Below are positions 47,066 through 58,568 of a stretch of DNA of 64,000 nucleotides, piece by piece. This stretch comes from Stomorhina lunata. Its lineage: Eukaryota > Arthropoda > Insecta > Diptera > Rhiniidae. A program made the position numbers and the translations under genes. The stretch is from contig OW121744.1 in assembly GCA_933228675.1 (NCBI GenBank), forward strand, positions 25,981,642 through 26,045,641, read 5' to 3'. The notes under the pieces are model-generated. The model worked only from the letters and a program-made list of their open reading frames with translations. It ran no database searches and was not told where the DNA came from. Numbering within the stretch: position 1 is the first letter of the stretch; each line of letters starts with the position of its first letter.

Positions 47066-47674
47066 TGAAAAATATTTGGCAAAATTTTTTGAAACAACAT
47101 TTTTCGTTTTATTGGTTTTGAAAGTTTATTAAGTCCCATAAATTTTTCATTTCAATAGTAAACATTTTTTCATACAAAACCTTAAATTTAAAATTTATTT
47201 TCTTTTTTTGAAAACGGATAAAATCCTATACATATTTCAATTCAAAAAATTAATATTTTGAAATGTTTGTTTTGAAAGTGGTATAAGTCCATTCAACCCA
47301 CTAAGATACACATTTCCAAATGGTTTTTACAAATTTATTTTTATGAAAGAAAAAATTTCATAGGTTTTAATAAAAACTTAAGATTTAATTTACTAAAACT
47401 GGTCATCTTTATTTTTAAAAACACTAAAGCGCAGAACCCTTTATTTTTCAATTTAAAGAAAAATAGACTTAATCCACTTTCAAAATAAAGTCTGCAATAT
47501 AATTTGATAATTTATATCAAATGAAAGCTTGAATGGTTTGCTACTTAAACCTTTATAATAACAGTAACATGGATCAGTGTTCGATATAAGGACTTTTTTG
47601 TGAAAAAGTTTTCACAATTTCAACACTAAACTTTTCGAGGAAAAATGTCAAATTTTGTTCTTTTTATTCGTGTT
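47066..47674. other. Satellite flank with recurring ATAAGTCCA motif
   Basis: GTTTTGAAAGTGGTATAAG then TCCATTC near 47266-47292, and a weaker GGTTTTGAAAGTTTATTAAG then TCCC near 47114. The reverse complement of this motif also directly flanks the inverted TAGGAAA block at 57345-57380. No gene. Confidence 0.5.
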
Positions 47675-47820
47675 TCACCAGACGGATGGTCATCGCTCAA
47701 TCAATATTAGAATTTATTAGCATGGGTTTACTGGGTTTTAAGGAGCAAAATTGACAATTACAAATGGAATGACAATCAATTATACCCATCATAAAAAATA
47801 ATTTTTATGGTGAATATTTA
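47675..47820 (+). repeat. Remnant of dispersed repeat family 2
   Basis: CAGACGGATGGTCATCGC, CTCAATCAATATTAGAATTT, ACAAATGGAATGACAATC and AATTATACCCATCAT keep the order of the family 2 right end. Confidence 0.5.
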
Positions 47821-49125
47821 AAAATAATTCAGTTAAATTTGATAGATTGGACTTAGAACATTTTAAACTCTTAATCTAACTATATATGAAATAGTACTTA
47901 AATAACTATTAATTTATTAGAATTTTGATTTGTAGATTATGAAACAAAAAATGTATGTATACGAGTATTAAGCGATAAATAACTGTGTGATTCACTAACA
48001 CCTATAGCTGTACCTATAAAACAAAGTGCTCTCAAGTCGGGCCCTCTATCTCGAATTCTTGTTATGCAGCTGTCATAAAAAGCTTATCAAAATTTGACAA
48101 AATTGTATAATTAGAAAAAAAACTCGTTATCAAATAATTAAAATATATTCATAAATAAGTACAAAATATTTGCACAGAAATGCAAAAATAGCTAAAGTCA
48201 TTAAAAAAAATAAGAGAGAATTTTAATGAAACACTCCCATTTCAATAAATTTGACATAATCACTTATATATCACGTGAATTTTAGCCAGTGAACGTGTAT
48301 TAAACGTGATCAAAGATCAACAATTGCTTGTATACGAGCAAATATGTATGTGTGTATTGGGAACCATTATCAAAAAACTTCTCAGTAAAACTCTCTCAGA
48401 TACACGTTTTATTTGCTTTTAATTAAAGAGTGAATTTTTATATTTTTTGATTAAGACAAAAGGAAATCATTTATAAATTTTGTTTTTTTTTTTACTAAAA
48501 CACAGGCCCGACTACTATTAAATAAGGTTATCAGTTTTAATAAAAAATGCTGATTTTTTTGTTTCTGGAATCAGAAAAATATATAATTTTAATTAAATTA
48601 TGCGGAAAAAGATGAAGGTTTAGAGAGTATTTCAGGGAGATTGAAAGAAGGTTACAAAAAAAAGAGAAAGTCTGATATTTTTAATCTTATTAAAAATTTA
48701 TAATATCTGAGTATCTCCTAAACTGACTATCCGATTTGAGGAAAATGTTTTTAAAAGGTTTTATTAAGAAATTTTCATATTTAGAATATCTAAATTTGGG
48801 TAATTTTTAGAAACTTTTTTAAATAAAATAAACGATTTAAACAATATTTTGTCTTGAAATTATTCTTTTTACAAAAATAAATTGATAAAACAATCAAATG
48901 AACAAAAATCAAAGATATCAACAAAAAGTAAGACTTTAAATCAAATACGAGTATAAGTAGAAATCCTTAAAAACTTTAAATTTAGTATTACTGACAATAT
49001 AATATTTATTTCAAAATTTGAAAAAGGTCCTATTAGAATATTCCATCCTATTCCATTTGTAATTCCCGAAATATTGACTTCAAACCCATAGGTCTAAATT
49101 GAAATTAACGATCGAATTGTTGGGT
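47821..49125. other. AT-rich spacer, no feature recognised
   Basis: About 1.3 kb of AT-rich sequence with no convincing ORF, splice pattern or repeat. Confidence 0.6.
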
Positions 49126-49860
49126 AATTTTTCTTTAAAAATTTTATGACAAAAATTTTTCTATAAAAATTTTATACCCAAAATTTGTCTAAGCAAATTT
49201 TATAAACAAAATTATCCTATAAAATTGTATAATGTAAAATTTTCTATAAAAATTTATATAAATTTATAAAAAGAATATTTTTTATAAAAATTTGAAAACT
49301 TTTTCTATAAAAATCTTATGAAAAAAAAATTTCCTTAAAAAATTCTATGACCAAAAATTCTAAAAAAAAAAAATTTTTAACAAAAATTTTTCTATAAAAA
49401 TTTTATAAAGAAAATTTTTCCATAAAAATTTCTATAACGCAAATTTTTCTATAAAATTTTTACAAAAAATTTTAAAACGATTTTTTTTATAAAAATTTAA
49501 AAAAATTTATAACCACAATTTTTTTTTTTTAAATTTTACCATAAAAATTTTATATCAAAAAATTTTCTATAAAAATTTGTAAAACGAACATTTTTTTATA
49601 AAACTTAAAAAATAATAAAAAATTTTCTATAAAAATTTTATCACCATAATTTTTCTATAAATATTTAATAAACAAAATTGTCCTACGGAATTTTTACAAT
49701 GAAATATTTTCTTTAAAAATTTATATAATGAAATTTTCTTATGAAAATTTAAATAATTAAAATTTTTTAAATAAAATTTTTAATAATGAAAATTTTATAA
49801 CTAAAATGTTTTCTCTAAAAATTGTACAAAGAACATTTTTTTTTAATATTTTTCTATTAA
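49126..49860 (-). repeat. Heavily decayed CTATAAAAATTTTA minisatellite
   Basis: Recurrent AAATTTTTCTATAAAAATTT and TTTTATAAC/TTATGAC linkers with frequent indels; no clean unit remains. Confidence 0.75.
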
Positions 49861-51990
49861 ATATTTTTTTATTGAAATTTTTTTTACCTAAATTTTTCTA
49901 TAGAAAATTTTTGTCAAAAATTTTTCGATAAAAAATATTTATACAGAAAATTTGTTTATCAAAAATTTAAAAAATTTTTGTATCAAAAATTTAGATTTTT
50001 TTTTATGAAAAAATTTAGAAAAGTTTTTTATCAAAAATTTAAAAATTTTTTTTATCAAAAATTTAGAAAATTTTTTCATCAAAAACTTAGAAATTTTTTT
50101 TATCAAAAATTTTGTTATCAAAAATTTTTCTATAGAAATTTTTTATCCAAAATTTCTCTACAGAATTTTTTTTTTATTAAGAATTTAGAAAATTTTTTTT
50201 ATGAAAAATTTAGAAATTTTTTTTATCAAAAATTTAAAAAAAATTTTTATCAAAAATTTGAAAAAATTTTTATCAAAAATTTGAAAAAATTTTTGATCAA
50301 AAATTTTGAAATGTTTTTTATCAAAAATTTTCTTTTGAAAATTTTTTATTCAAAAATATTTCTTTATTCAAAAATTTTTCTATAGAAATTTTTTATCCAA
50401 AATTTTTCCACAGATTTTTTTTTTATCAAGATTTGTTCTGTAGAAAATTTTTTTATCCAAAATTTTTCCATAGAAATTTTTTTCATCAAAAAGTTTTTTA
50501 TCATAAATTTTTTTTTTATCAAAATTTTGTCTATCAAAAATTTTTCTATAGAAAATCTTTTTATCAAAAATTTTTCTTTAGAAAATTTTGCTATCAAAAA
50601 TTTTTCTATAGAAAATTTTGTTACCAAAAATTTTCTATAGAAAATTTTTTATATAAAATTTTTCTACAGAAAATTTTTTTATCAAAACTTTTTTGATCAA
50701 AAATTTTTCTATAGAATTTTTTTTTATCAAAATTTTTCTATAGAAATTTTTGATAAGAAAAATTTTTATATACAATTTTCTTTTATCAAAAATTTTTTTG
50801 ATATTTTTTTTATCAAAAATTTTTCTATAGAATATTTTTTTATCAAAAATTTTTTTATAAAAATTTTTGATAAGAAAAATTTTTATATACAAATTTTTTT
50901 TATTGACAATTTTTCTATAGAAAATAGTGTGATCAGAATTTTTTCCATCAAAAATTTGTCTATAGAAATTTTTCTAAAAATTTTTTGATATTTTTTTTAT
51001 CAAAAATTTTTCTATAGAATTTTTTTTAATCAAAAGTTTTTCTATAGAATTTTTTTTTATCAAAAAATTTTCTATAGAAATTTTTGATAAGAAAAATTGT
51101 TATACACAAATTTTTTTTATCAAAAAATTTTCTATAGAAAATAGTTTGATCAAAATTGTTTCCATCAAAAATTTTTCTATAGAAATTTTTCTAGAAATTT
51201 TTTTTATAGAAAATTTTTTATTAGAAATTTTTTTTTACCTAAGATTATTTTATAGATTTTTTTTAAATTGTTTTAAAGAAAATGTTTTTAAAAAATTATT
51301 GTTACAAAAATTTTTCTATAGAAAATGTTTAACCTAAAATTTTTTTATAGAAAATTTTTTCATCAAAAATTTTTCTGTAGAAAATTTTGTTATCAAAAGT
51401 TTTTCTATAGAATAGTTTGTTTTCAAAACTTTTTCTATAGAAAATTTTGCTATCAAAAATTTATATACAGAAAATTTTGTTTCTATAGAAAATTGTGTTA
51501 TTAAAATTTTTTTATCAAGCATTTTTCTATAGAAAACTTTTTTATATAAATTTTTTTAATCAACAATTTTTCTATAGAAATTTTTTTTTATCAAAATCTT
51601 TTCTTTAGAACATTATTTTATCAAAAATTTATCTATACAAAATTATTTTTTTTTTCAAAAATTTTTTTATACTAAATTTCTTTATCAAAAATTTTTCTGA
51701 AGAAAATTTTGTTATCAAAAATTTTTCTATATAAAATTTTGTCTTTAGAAAATTTTGTTATCAAAAATTTTTCTATAGAAAATTTTGTTATCAAAAATTT
51801 TTCTATAGAAAATTATGTTATCAAAAATTTTGTCTTTAGAAAATTTTGCTATCAAAAATTTTTCTATAGAAAATTTTGCTATCAAAAATTTTTCTATAGA
51901 AAATTTTCTAATATTTGTTATCAAAAATTTTTCTATAGAATAATTTTTTACCTAAAATTTTTCTATAGAATTTTTTTGTCTTTAGTTGTT
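49861..51990 (-). repeat. TTTATC-class minisatellite
   Basis: Unit TTTTTTATCAAAAATTTTTC then TATAGAAAA. A sub-block at 49940-50330 has lost the CTATAG core (TTTATCAAAAATTTAGAAAA). A ~280-bp duplication is marked by TTTTTGATAAGAAAAATT at 50750, 50868 and 51084 together with AATAGT(G/T)TGATCA at 50922 and 51142. The class switches to TTGCTATC/TTGTTATC at 51380-51930. Confidence 0.9.
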
Positions 51991-52399
51991 CGAAAGAAAC
52001 TGAATGATTTTATTGTTCATATTCACGGGATTCATTAATGATCGTGATATTTACGAAAATTATAAAAAGTTTTCGGCTTCTGGCAGTATGGGCTGCCTAC
52101 GACTGCTTAATATTAAACAAGGTCAATAATTGTCTCTTGATATATGACACATACATACATACCATACATAGGTATGTATTATTATGTTTGTAAGTACAAA
52201 AGTATTTTAAGATATATCGTTAACTGTAGTCATTTGTATTTAAGCGGCAACAATTGCCTAAAAAATATTTTAATAGTCTAAATATATTAAAATCCAAATT
52301 ATATTAGTTGCACTAGGTAAATATTAGTTTGATTATTTTTGCATTATTTAAATACTCCTAATGCAGTAGTTTCATAACTTTTTATCTTGAGCTGATATA
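51991..52399. other. AT-rich spacer, no feature recognised
   Basis: Includes an ACATACATACATACC simple stretch near 52150. No gene. Confidence 0.6.
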
Positions 52400-52586
52400 C
52401 AGGGTGATTTTTTACATATAAACATTAAGAAATTTATTAGATGTTTAAAAATCATTTCTTCTATTTAGATGTGAAATTCTTTTAAAATGATACTTAACAT
52501 AAAATAAGAAGTCATCGCTATGACTTCTTTGTCTTGCAAAACGATATATATCAAAGATAAGACTATGCTTTAAAAAGAACACCCTT
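52400..52586. mobile_element. Candidate 187-bp MITE
   Basis: Left end CAGGGTGATTTTTTA and right end (reverse complemented) AAGGGTGTTCTTTTTA are similar and each is flanked by TA (52398-52399, 52587-52588). A perfect 10-bp stem with a 4-nt loop (AAGAAGTCAT, 52506-52529) lies inside. Confidence 0.45.
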
Positions 52587-53219
52587 TATTACAGGTATTT
52601 AGTCACATACTCGTACAATATTTGACTACTCGTCTTCATAAATTTATTACTTTAGTTAAGCATTTCATTGTTTATTTTAAACAATTTCTGGCATTATCAT
52701 TCTGATAAATTTTGATACTAATTTAATATTTAATTTAATATTATTTATGTATATTTTTTAAAAATCCTTATATTGTAATAAAATAATAAATTTAATGCAA
52801 CAAAATAGTAATAGTAAAATTTCTGTACCGTTAAGACATACAATTTACGGATTATATATAAGGATTATATCGGGTGACCGTGTTTAGTCTAAAATTTATA
52901 TAAAGAAAACATATATTTCAGTAAATACATTTGTTATTGTAAAGACCTAATATGCACGTGATTTTTAATATATAAGAAATGTTTATTTCGAATTTTGATA
53001 CACATTTTTATTTGAAATCAAACATCGTAAACGGCTTAAGATTCAAAATTATTAAATTATAGTTAACGCATGAAAATTTTAAATCCTCTTATTATCTCAC
53101 AAATATCATTATCACAAAGATATGAACATTGAATTTATTAAAAGAACTTAACACAATGTTTAAAGTTGAAAATCCAAATATAACAAGTGTTCCGAATAAT
53201 TTCTGTTTTTCAATGTGTC
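52587..53219. other. AT-rich spacer, no feature recognised
   Basis: No supported feature. Confidence 0.6.
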
Positions 53220-53408
53220 AATGTTTTAATATTTTTATCAACAATTTTTATATAAAACACTTTATTATCTAAATTTTTTCTACAGAAAATTTTTTTTGTT
53301 AAAAAAAATTTTTGATAGAAAAAATTGAATTTTTCTTTAGACAATTTTTTTAACAAAAATTTTTTATAAGAAAATTTTTTTATCAAAAATTTTTCTATAG
53401 AAAATTTT
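53220..53408 (-). repeat. Short TTTATC-class minisatellite block
   Basis: A few decayed units ending in two good ones (TTTATCAAAAATTTTTCTAT), immediately followed by the hairpin module. Confidence 0.8.
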
Positions 53409-53735
53409 TCAAAAAGAAGAGTTTCGCATTTAATCCCAAATCTGTTACATTTATTTTTTAGTGTAACAGACCAATTTATTGATAAAAAGCCAAAAAAATG
53501 TTTGCGGAGAAACCAAAATTCCTCGACGCATTTCGATGGTTGGTTAGGCCATCTCTTCAGGAGGATTATCCCCAATTTAGACAGATCGACAACCTCGCAT
53601 TATTACTTATTTTAAAAACAAAACCTTTAAGAATTATGTTCATAAACCATAAGTAAAAGCGTAGATCATCGACTGAACAGAACACAAACAATTTTTAGTT
53701 TTCATCTTCCTTCACTTTTGTTATGTTATTTTTTG
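53409..53735 (+). mobile_element. GATCCCA hairpin module, copy 3 (longest)
   Basis: Order: TTCAAAAAGAAGAG, TTAATCCCAAATC, stem 53441-53449 with 53462-53470 (TCTGTTACA/TGTAACAGA), TTGATAAAAAGCCAAAAAAA, TGTTTGCGGAGAAACC, CTCGACGCATTTCGATGG, CATCTCTTCAGGAGGATTAT, CCCCAATTTAGACAGATCG, then a tail with GAATTATGTTCATAAACC and GATCATCGACTGAACAG. Satellite lies on both sides. Confidence 0.75.
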
Positions 53736-55583
53736 AGAAAATTTGTTTATCAAAAATTTTTCTATAGAAAATTTTTCAATAGAAAAGTTTTGTTTTTCAA
53801 ATATGAGAAAATGTTTTTATCAAAACTTTGTCTATAGAAAATTCTATAGAAAATTTTTTACCCAAAATATTTTATAAAAATTTGTTTATTAAAAATTTTT
53901 CTAACGAAAATTTTTTTTATCAAAAATTTTTCTGCCGAAAATTTTTTTATCAAACATTTTTTTTATCAAACATTTTTCTATAGAAAATTTTTTGTCAAAA
54001 ATTTTTCTTTAGAAAATTTTTTATGAAAAATTTTTCTTAGAATTTTTTTTGTGCCAAAAATAGAAAATATGTTTTATTTAAAATTTTTCTATAAAAGATT
54101 TTTTTTATCGAAATTTTTCAATAAAAAATTTTTTTATTAAAAATTTTTTAATAGAAAATTTTTTTATTAAAAAATTTTCAATAGAAAATTTTTTTATCAA
54201 AAATTTTTCTATAGAAAATTTTATTATCAAAAATTTATAGAAAATTTTTTTTATCAAAAATTTTTCTATGCAAAATTTTTTAATCAAAAATTTGTTAATT
54301 TGCCAAAAATTCTTCTATAGAAAATTTTTTTATTGAAAACTTTTCTATAGTAATTTTTTTATCAAAAATGTTTCTGAAGAAAATTTTTTTGTTAAAAATG
54401 TTTCAACAGGAAATTTTTTATCAACCATTTTTCAATGAAAAATTTTTTATCAAAAATTTTCTCATAGAAAATATTTTTATCATTTTGCTTTTTCAAAAAT
54501 TCTTCTATAGCAAATTTTTTATTAAAAATTTTTCTATAGTATTTTTTTTTTATCAAAAATGTTTCTGACAAAAAATTTTTTTTACATAGAAAATTTTTTT
54601 ATCAATAATTTAGTAAAAAATTTATTAAAATTTTTATAGAGAAATTTTTTTATCAAAAATTTTTCTACAAAATTTTTTTTTATCAAAAATGTTTCTATAG
54701 AAAATTTTTATATCCAAAAATTTTCTATAGAAAATTTTTTTATCAAAAATTTTTCGATAGAAAATTTTTTTTACCAAAATATTTTTTTATATTAAATTTT
54801 TTATCATAAATTTAAAAGTTTTTTTCTTCGAAATTTTTGTACAGAAAATGTTTTTATTAAAAAATTTTCTGTAGAAATTTGTCTATAAAAAATTTTTTTG
54901 TCAAGAATTTTTCTACAAAAAATTTTTTACCAAAAATTTTTCTCTATAAATTTTTTTTTATTAAATTTTTATTAAAATTTTTGTAGAGAAAATTTTTTAT
55001 TAAAAATTTTTCTATAAAAAATTTTTTAATTAAAAATTTTTTTATAGAAAATTTTTTTATCAAAAACTTCTTTATCCAAAATTTTTCTATAAACAACGTT
55101 TTATTTAAAATTTTTTTATCAACAATTTTTCTATACAAATTTTTTTTATCAAAAATTTTTCGATAGAAAATTTTTTTATCAAGGAAATTTTTAGTAATAA
55201 ATTTTTATAGAAAAACTTTTAATACAAAATTGTCTATAGAAAATTTTTTATAAAATAATTTTTGCAAAAAAATTATCTATAGAAAAATTTTTGATAAATA
55301 AATTTTCAATAGAAAATTTTTTTATCAAAAATTTTTCTATAGAAAATTTATTTATCAAAAATTTTTCTATAGATAATTTTTTTGCAAAAATTATTTTATA
55401 AAAAATTTTCTATAGACAATTTTGTATTAAAAGTTTTTCTATAAAAATTTTTTACTAAAAATTTCCTTTAGAAAATTTTTCTATTCAAAATTTTTTTATT
55501 AAAAAATTTTCTTTGATTTTTTGAAAAAATTTATTTTTGATAAAAATTTTGCTATAAAAAATTTTTCTATAGAAAATTTTTTT
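53736..55583 (-). repeat. TTTATC-class minisatellite
   Basis: Units ATTTTTTTATCAAAAATTTT then TCTATAGAAA, moderately to strongly decayed, with a small oppositely oriented patch at about 55190-55310 (TTTTGATAAATAAATTTTC). Bounded on both sides by hairpin modules. Confidence 0.9.
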
Positions 55584-55795
55584 TTCAAAAAGAAGTGTAT
55601 TTGCATTTGATCCCAAACCTGTTACATTTATTTATTAATGTAACAGATCAATTTATTGATAAAAAGCCAAAAAATGTTTGCGGAGAAACCAAATTCCTCG
55701 ACGCGTTTCGATGGTTGGTTAAGCCATCTCTTCAGGAGGATTATCCCCAATTTAGACAGATCGAAAACCTCGACATAAACCTATGACATAAAGGT
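55584..55795 (+). mobile_element. GATCCCA hairpin module, copy 4
   Basis: TTCAAAAAGAAGTG, GCATTTGATCCCAAACC, stem 55619-55628 with 55637-55646 (CTGTTACATT), then the same GATAAAAAGCCAAAAAATG … TTCAGGAGGATTATCCCC order as copy 3, ending at CAGATCGAAAACCTCGAC. About 95% like copy 3 over the shared part by eye. A 63-residue frame runs through it but shows no conserved domain. Confidence 0.75.
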
Positions 55796-56555
55796 ACTTT
55801 GCGCTATCTCAGAAACTATTAAACTAGAAAGAAGGAGAGGGTTCGTTTGACCCAATTAAAAATCCTACTGCTAATGTTTATCTTATGAATTATATTAGAA
55901 ATTTCTTCCTTCGAGACTTAAAAGTATCTATCTTTTAAGGTATATTTATTGTCCCGTCTTTCTAGTGTTTAAGACGTTTTTGTAGAGACTCCGTTAGATA
56001 AATTTCTGTGTTTATCATGCCTGATGCCACAATTAGAGATTTTTTTTGTTACACTCCCTTAAATTTTTGGATAGTCATAAAGTTGCTATTTTGACGTTTA
56101 ATTACCGAGAAAAAAGCTAATGACATTCAAATAATCGTGATTAACACGCGATTTATTTGCCTTATCAGTTTCTATTTTTGGTTGGCTAAAAATTCCTCTA
56201 ATTTATTTTATGAGTTGACAAAAAAAATATACAAAAATCATAAATATTTAAGTATTAACATTAGCTTTATCAAAAAAAAATGCTATTTAACTTCTCATAT
56301 TTTAATTTTGGGTATACCAATAAAAATCTCTTGAATAAAAGTAAGATAAACGACGCATTACTTAAAAGCTTTTTATTATACAGCCGATTTTATTTATTTT
56401 ACATCGACGGCGTGTTACTGCTATTTATATGGCTAACCACCAATAGCAATTTTTAATTTTTTTAAATTGAGATATAAAGGGTTTAGAGTTTTATTGTTTT
56501 TAAAAATATATGTGACCAATTTTAGAAAATTAAATCTCTTTAATATTAAACGCAA
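55796..56555. other. AT-rich spacer, no feature recognised
   Basis: Unique-looking. The 65-residue frame at 56137-56334 is not supported as a gene. Confidence 0.6.
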
Positions 56556-57345
56556 TTTTTTCAAAAATTTCCTATAAAAAGTAAATTTTTGAAAAATTTA
56601 AAAGTAAATTTTGAAAAATAATGAGTAAATTTTTGAAAAATTTCCTATAAAAAGTAAATTTTTGAAAAATTTCCTATAAAAAGTAAATTTTTGAAAAATT
56701 TCCTTTAAAAAGTAAATTTTTGAAAAATTTCCTATAAAAAGTAAATTTTTGAAAAATTTCCTATAAAAAGTAAATTTTTGAAAAATTTCCTATAAAAAGT
56801 AAATTTTTGAGAAATTTCCTATAAAAAGTAAATTTTTGAAAAATTTCCTATAAAAAGTAAATTTTTGAAAAATTTCCTATAAAAAGTAAATTTTTGCAAA
56901 ATTTAAAATAAATTTTGAAAAATAAAAATGTAAATTTTTGAAAAATTTCCTCTAAAAATTAAATTTTTGAAAAATTTCGTTTAAAAATTCTATATTTGAA
57001 AAATTTCCTATAAAAAGTAAATTTTTTAAAAATTTCCTATAAAAAGTAAATTTTTTAAAAATTTCCTATAAAAAGTAAATTTTTGAAAAATTTCCTATAA
57101 AAGGTAATTTTTTGAAAAATTTCCTATAAAAAGTAAATTTTTGAAAAATTTCCTATAAAAATTAATTTTTTGAAAAATTTCCTATAAAAAGTAAATTTTT
57201 AAAAAATTGCCTATAAAAAGTTAGTTTTTGAAAAATTTCTTATAAAAAGTAAATTTTTGAATATTGTCTACAAAAAGTAAATTTTTGAAAAATTTCCTAG
57301 AAAAAGTAAATCTTTGAAAAATTTCCTATAAAAAGTAAATTGTGG
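56556..57345 (-). repeat. TAGGAAA-class minisatellite, reverse orientation
   Basis: Unit GAAAAATTTCCTATAAAAAG then TAAATTTTT (29 bp), the reverse complement of the 45.3-47.1 kb array, about 26 copies. It is followed by TTGTGGACTTATTCCAC, matching in reverse the flank of the other array. Confidence 0.95.
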
Positions 57346-58568
57346 ACTTATTCCACATTCAAAACAAAATTACTTAAAGAGCCCTTGAAATTAAAATTAA
57401 GATTTAAAAAAACCTTAAAATTATAAAATCTTCAAAATTTGCTTAACTACACCTCAAATCGAAGAAAGAAGTAACTTTTTAGAAATTATCTCATTTTGAC
57501 TAAACCATAGAAAATTTTAAAATATAATTTTTTCGATAAATCTTAAAAATATACTGACTTTTTTATAACCCCAAATTTGGTTTAAAAATAGTTTATTTGA
57601 GAATTATTCTAATAAGATTTCAATCCTACATTATTTGATTACACCCGGTTGTTGATAATGTTCAAATAAATAGCAAATACTATAAAAATGCTTAGCATAC
57701 TTTAGGGATTTACCAAAAAATATATAATTGCAACAGTTGTGGACATAGACATAAGGCAAGAGTGTCAGGGATGTAGTTATTAAAGCCTATACTTACTTAA
57801 ATGGCCTATATTTATAACCTGTTAAGGTCAAAGAGCAAGCACTTTTTAAAATTCCATGCGCCTTGATCTTATGGGCATATTTTCCAATTTCGTAAGCCAA
57901 ACTTTGAAGGACTTACCTCAACTTCGATATTTCGGGAGTCCTCTACTAACATTAGGGGAAGCCGTTTATATTCTAATTTAAGCTTTTTCATAGTAAATGC
58001 CTTTTCCAGGAGTGGGTTACTATCCCGACGTAGGAACCCATATTTTTATAGTTCTTATGGGAGAACTCGAGGCACATGTTAGCTCGCTACAGTAACGGGT
58101 GTTGACGTAGATGCCCGGGGGTAATACCACGATGAGGTCAGTGTGCACACCTAAGATGAAGTATAATCAAGATAGGTCTATGCTTACCAACTTAAGACCA
58201 ATCAGAACCGTTGCTTGTTATCCAACATCCACCACATCACCCCATCTTATGTATAATCGTATGACATGATTTTCTAGCCTTAAAAATACTTCAATAAACC
58301 ACGGTATCAATAATATTTGCTTAAATCTGGCTAATTATAGTATAATTCACACTTTGACAATTGATCAATGTGTACTTTTATTAGATTAACAATTTTCAAA
58401 AGAAATATCTTCAAAAATGTTTTAGATTTTATCTTTCAACCATTTCATTTCAATTTTGATCATTAAGCCATCAACATTAAAATAAAAAGTTATTAAAGAA
58501 TAAAAAAGTGAATTTGATATTTGTAAACTATAAAAAATTTATTTGGGCATTTCAAAGTGATAAAAAAA
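57346..58568. other. Upstream region of gene B with dispersed-repeat remnant
   Basis: 57817-58252 shares motifs with 25854-26060 (GTTAAGGTCAAAG; AGAACCGTTGCTT). A GC-richer stretch at 58030-58150 (GGGAGAACTCGAGGCAC, GATGCCCGGGGGTAATACC) looks transposon-derived. The last ~150 bp before the ATG is AT-rich and probably leader sequence. Confidence 0.5.

Noticed and set aside
49978..50385. 135-residue ORF of Phe/Lys/Gln-rich sequence
   Set aside because: Degenerate TTTATC satellite; homopolymer-like translation without conserved features.
55595..55786. 63-residue ORF through the hairpin module, partly similar to a frame at 20982-21236
   Set aside because: The similarity follows from the DNA being a repeated module; the frame is broken in other copies and no domain is visible.
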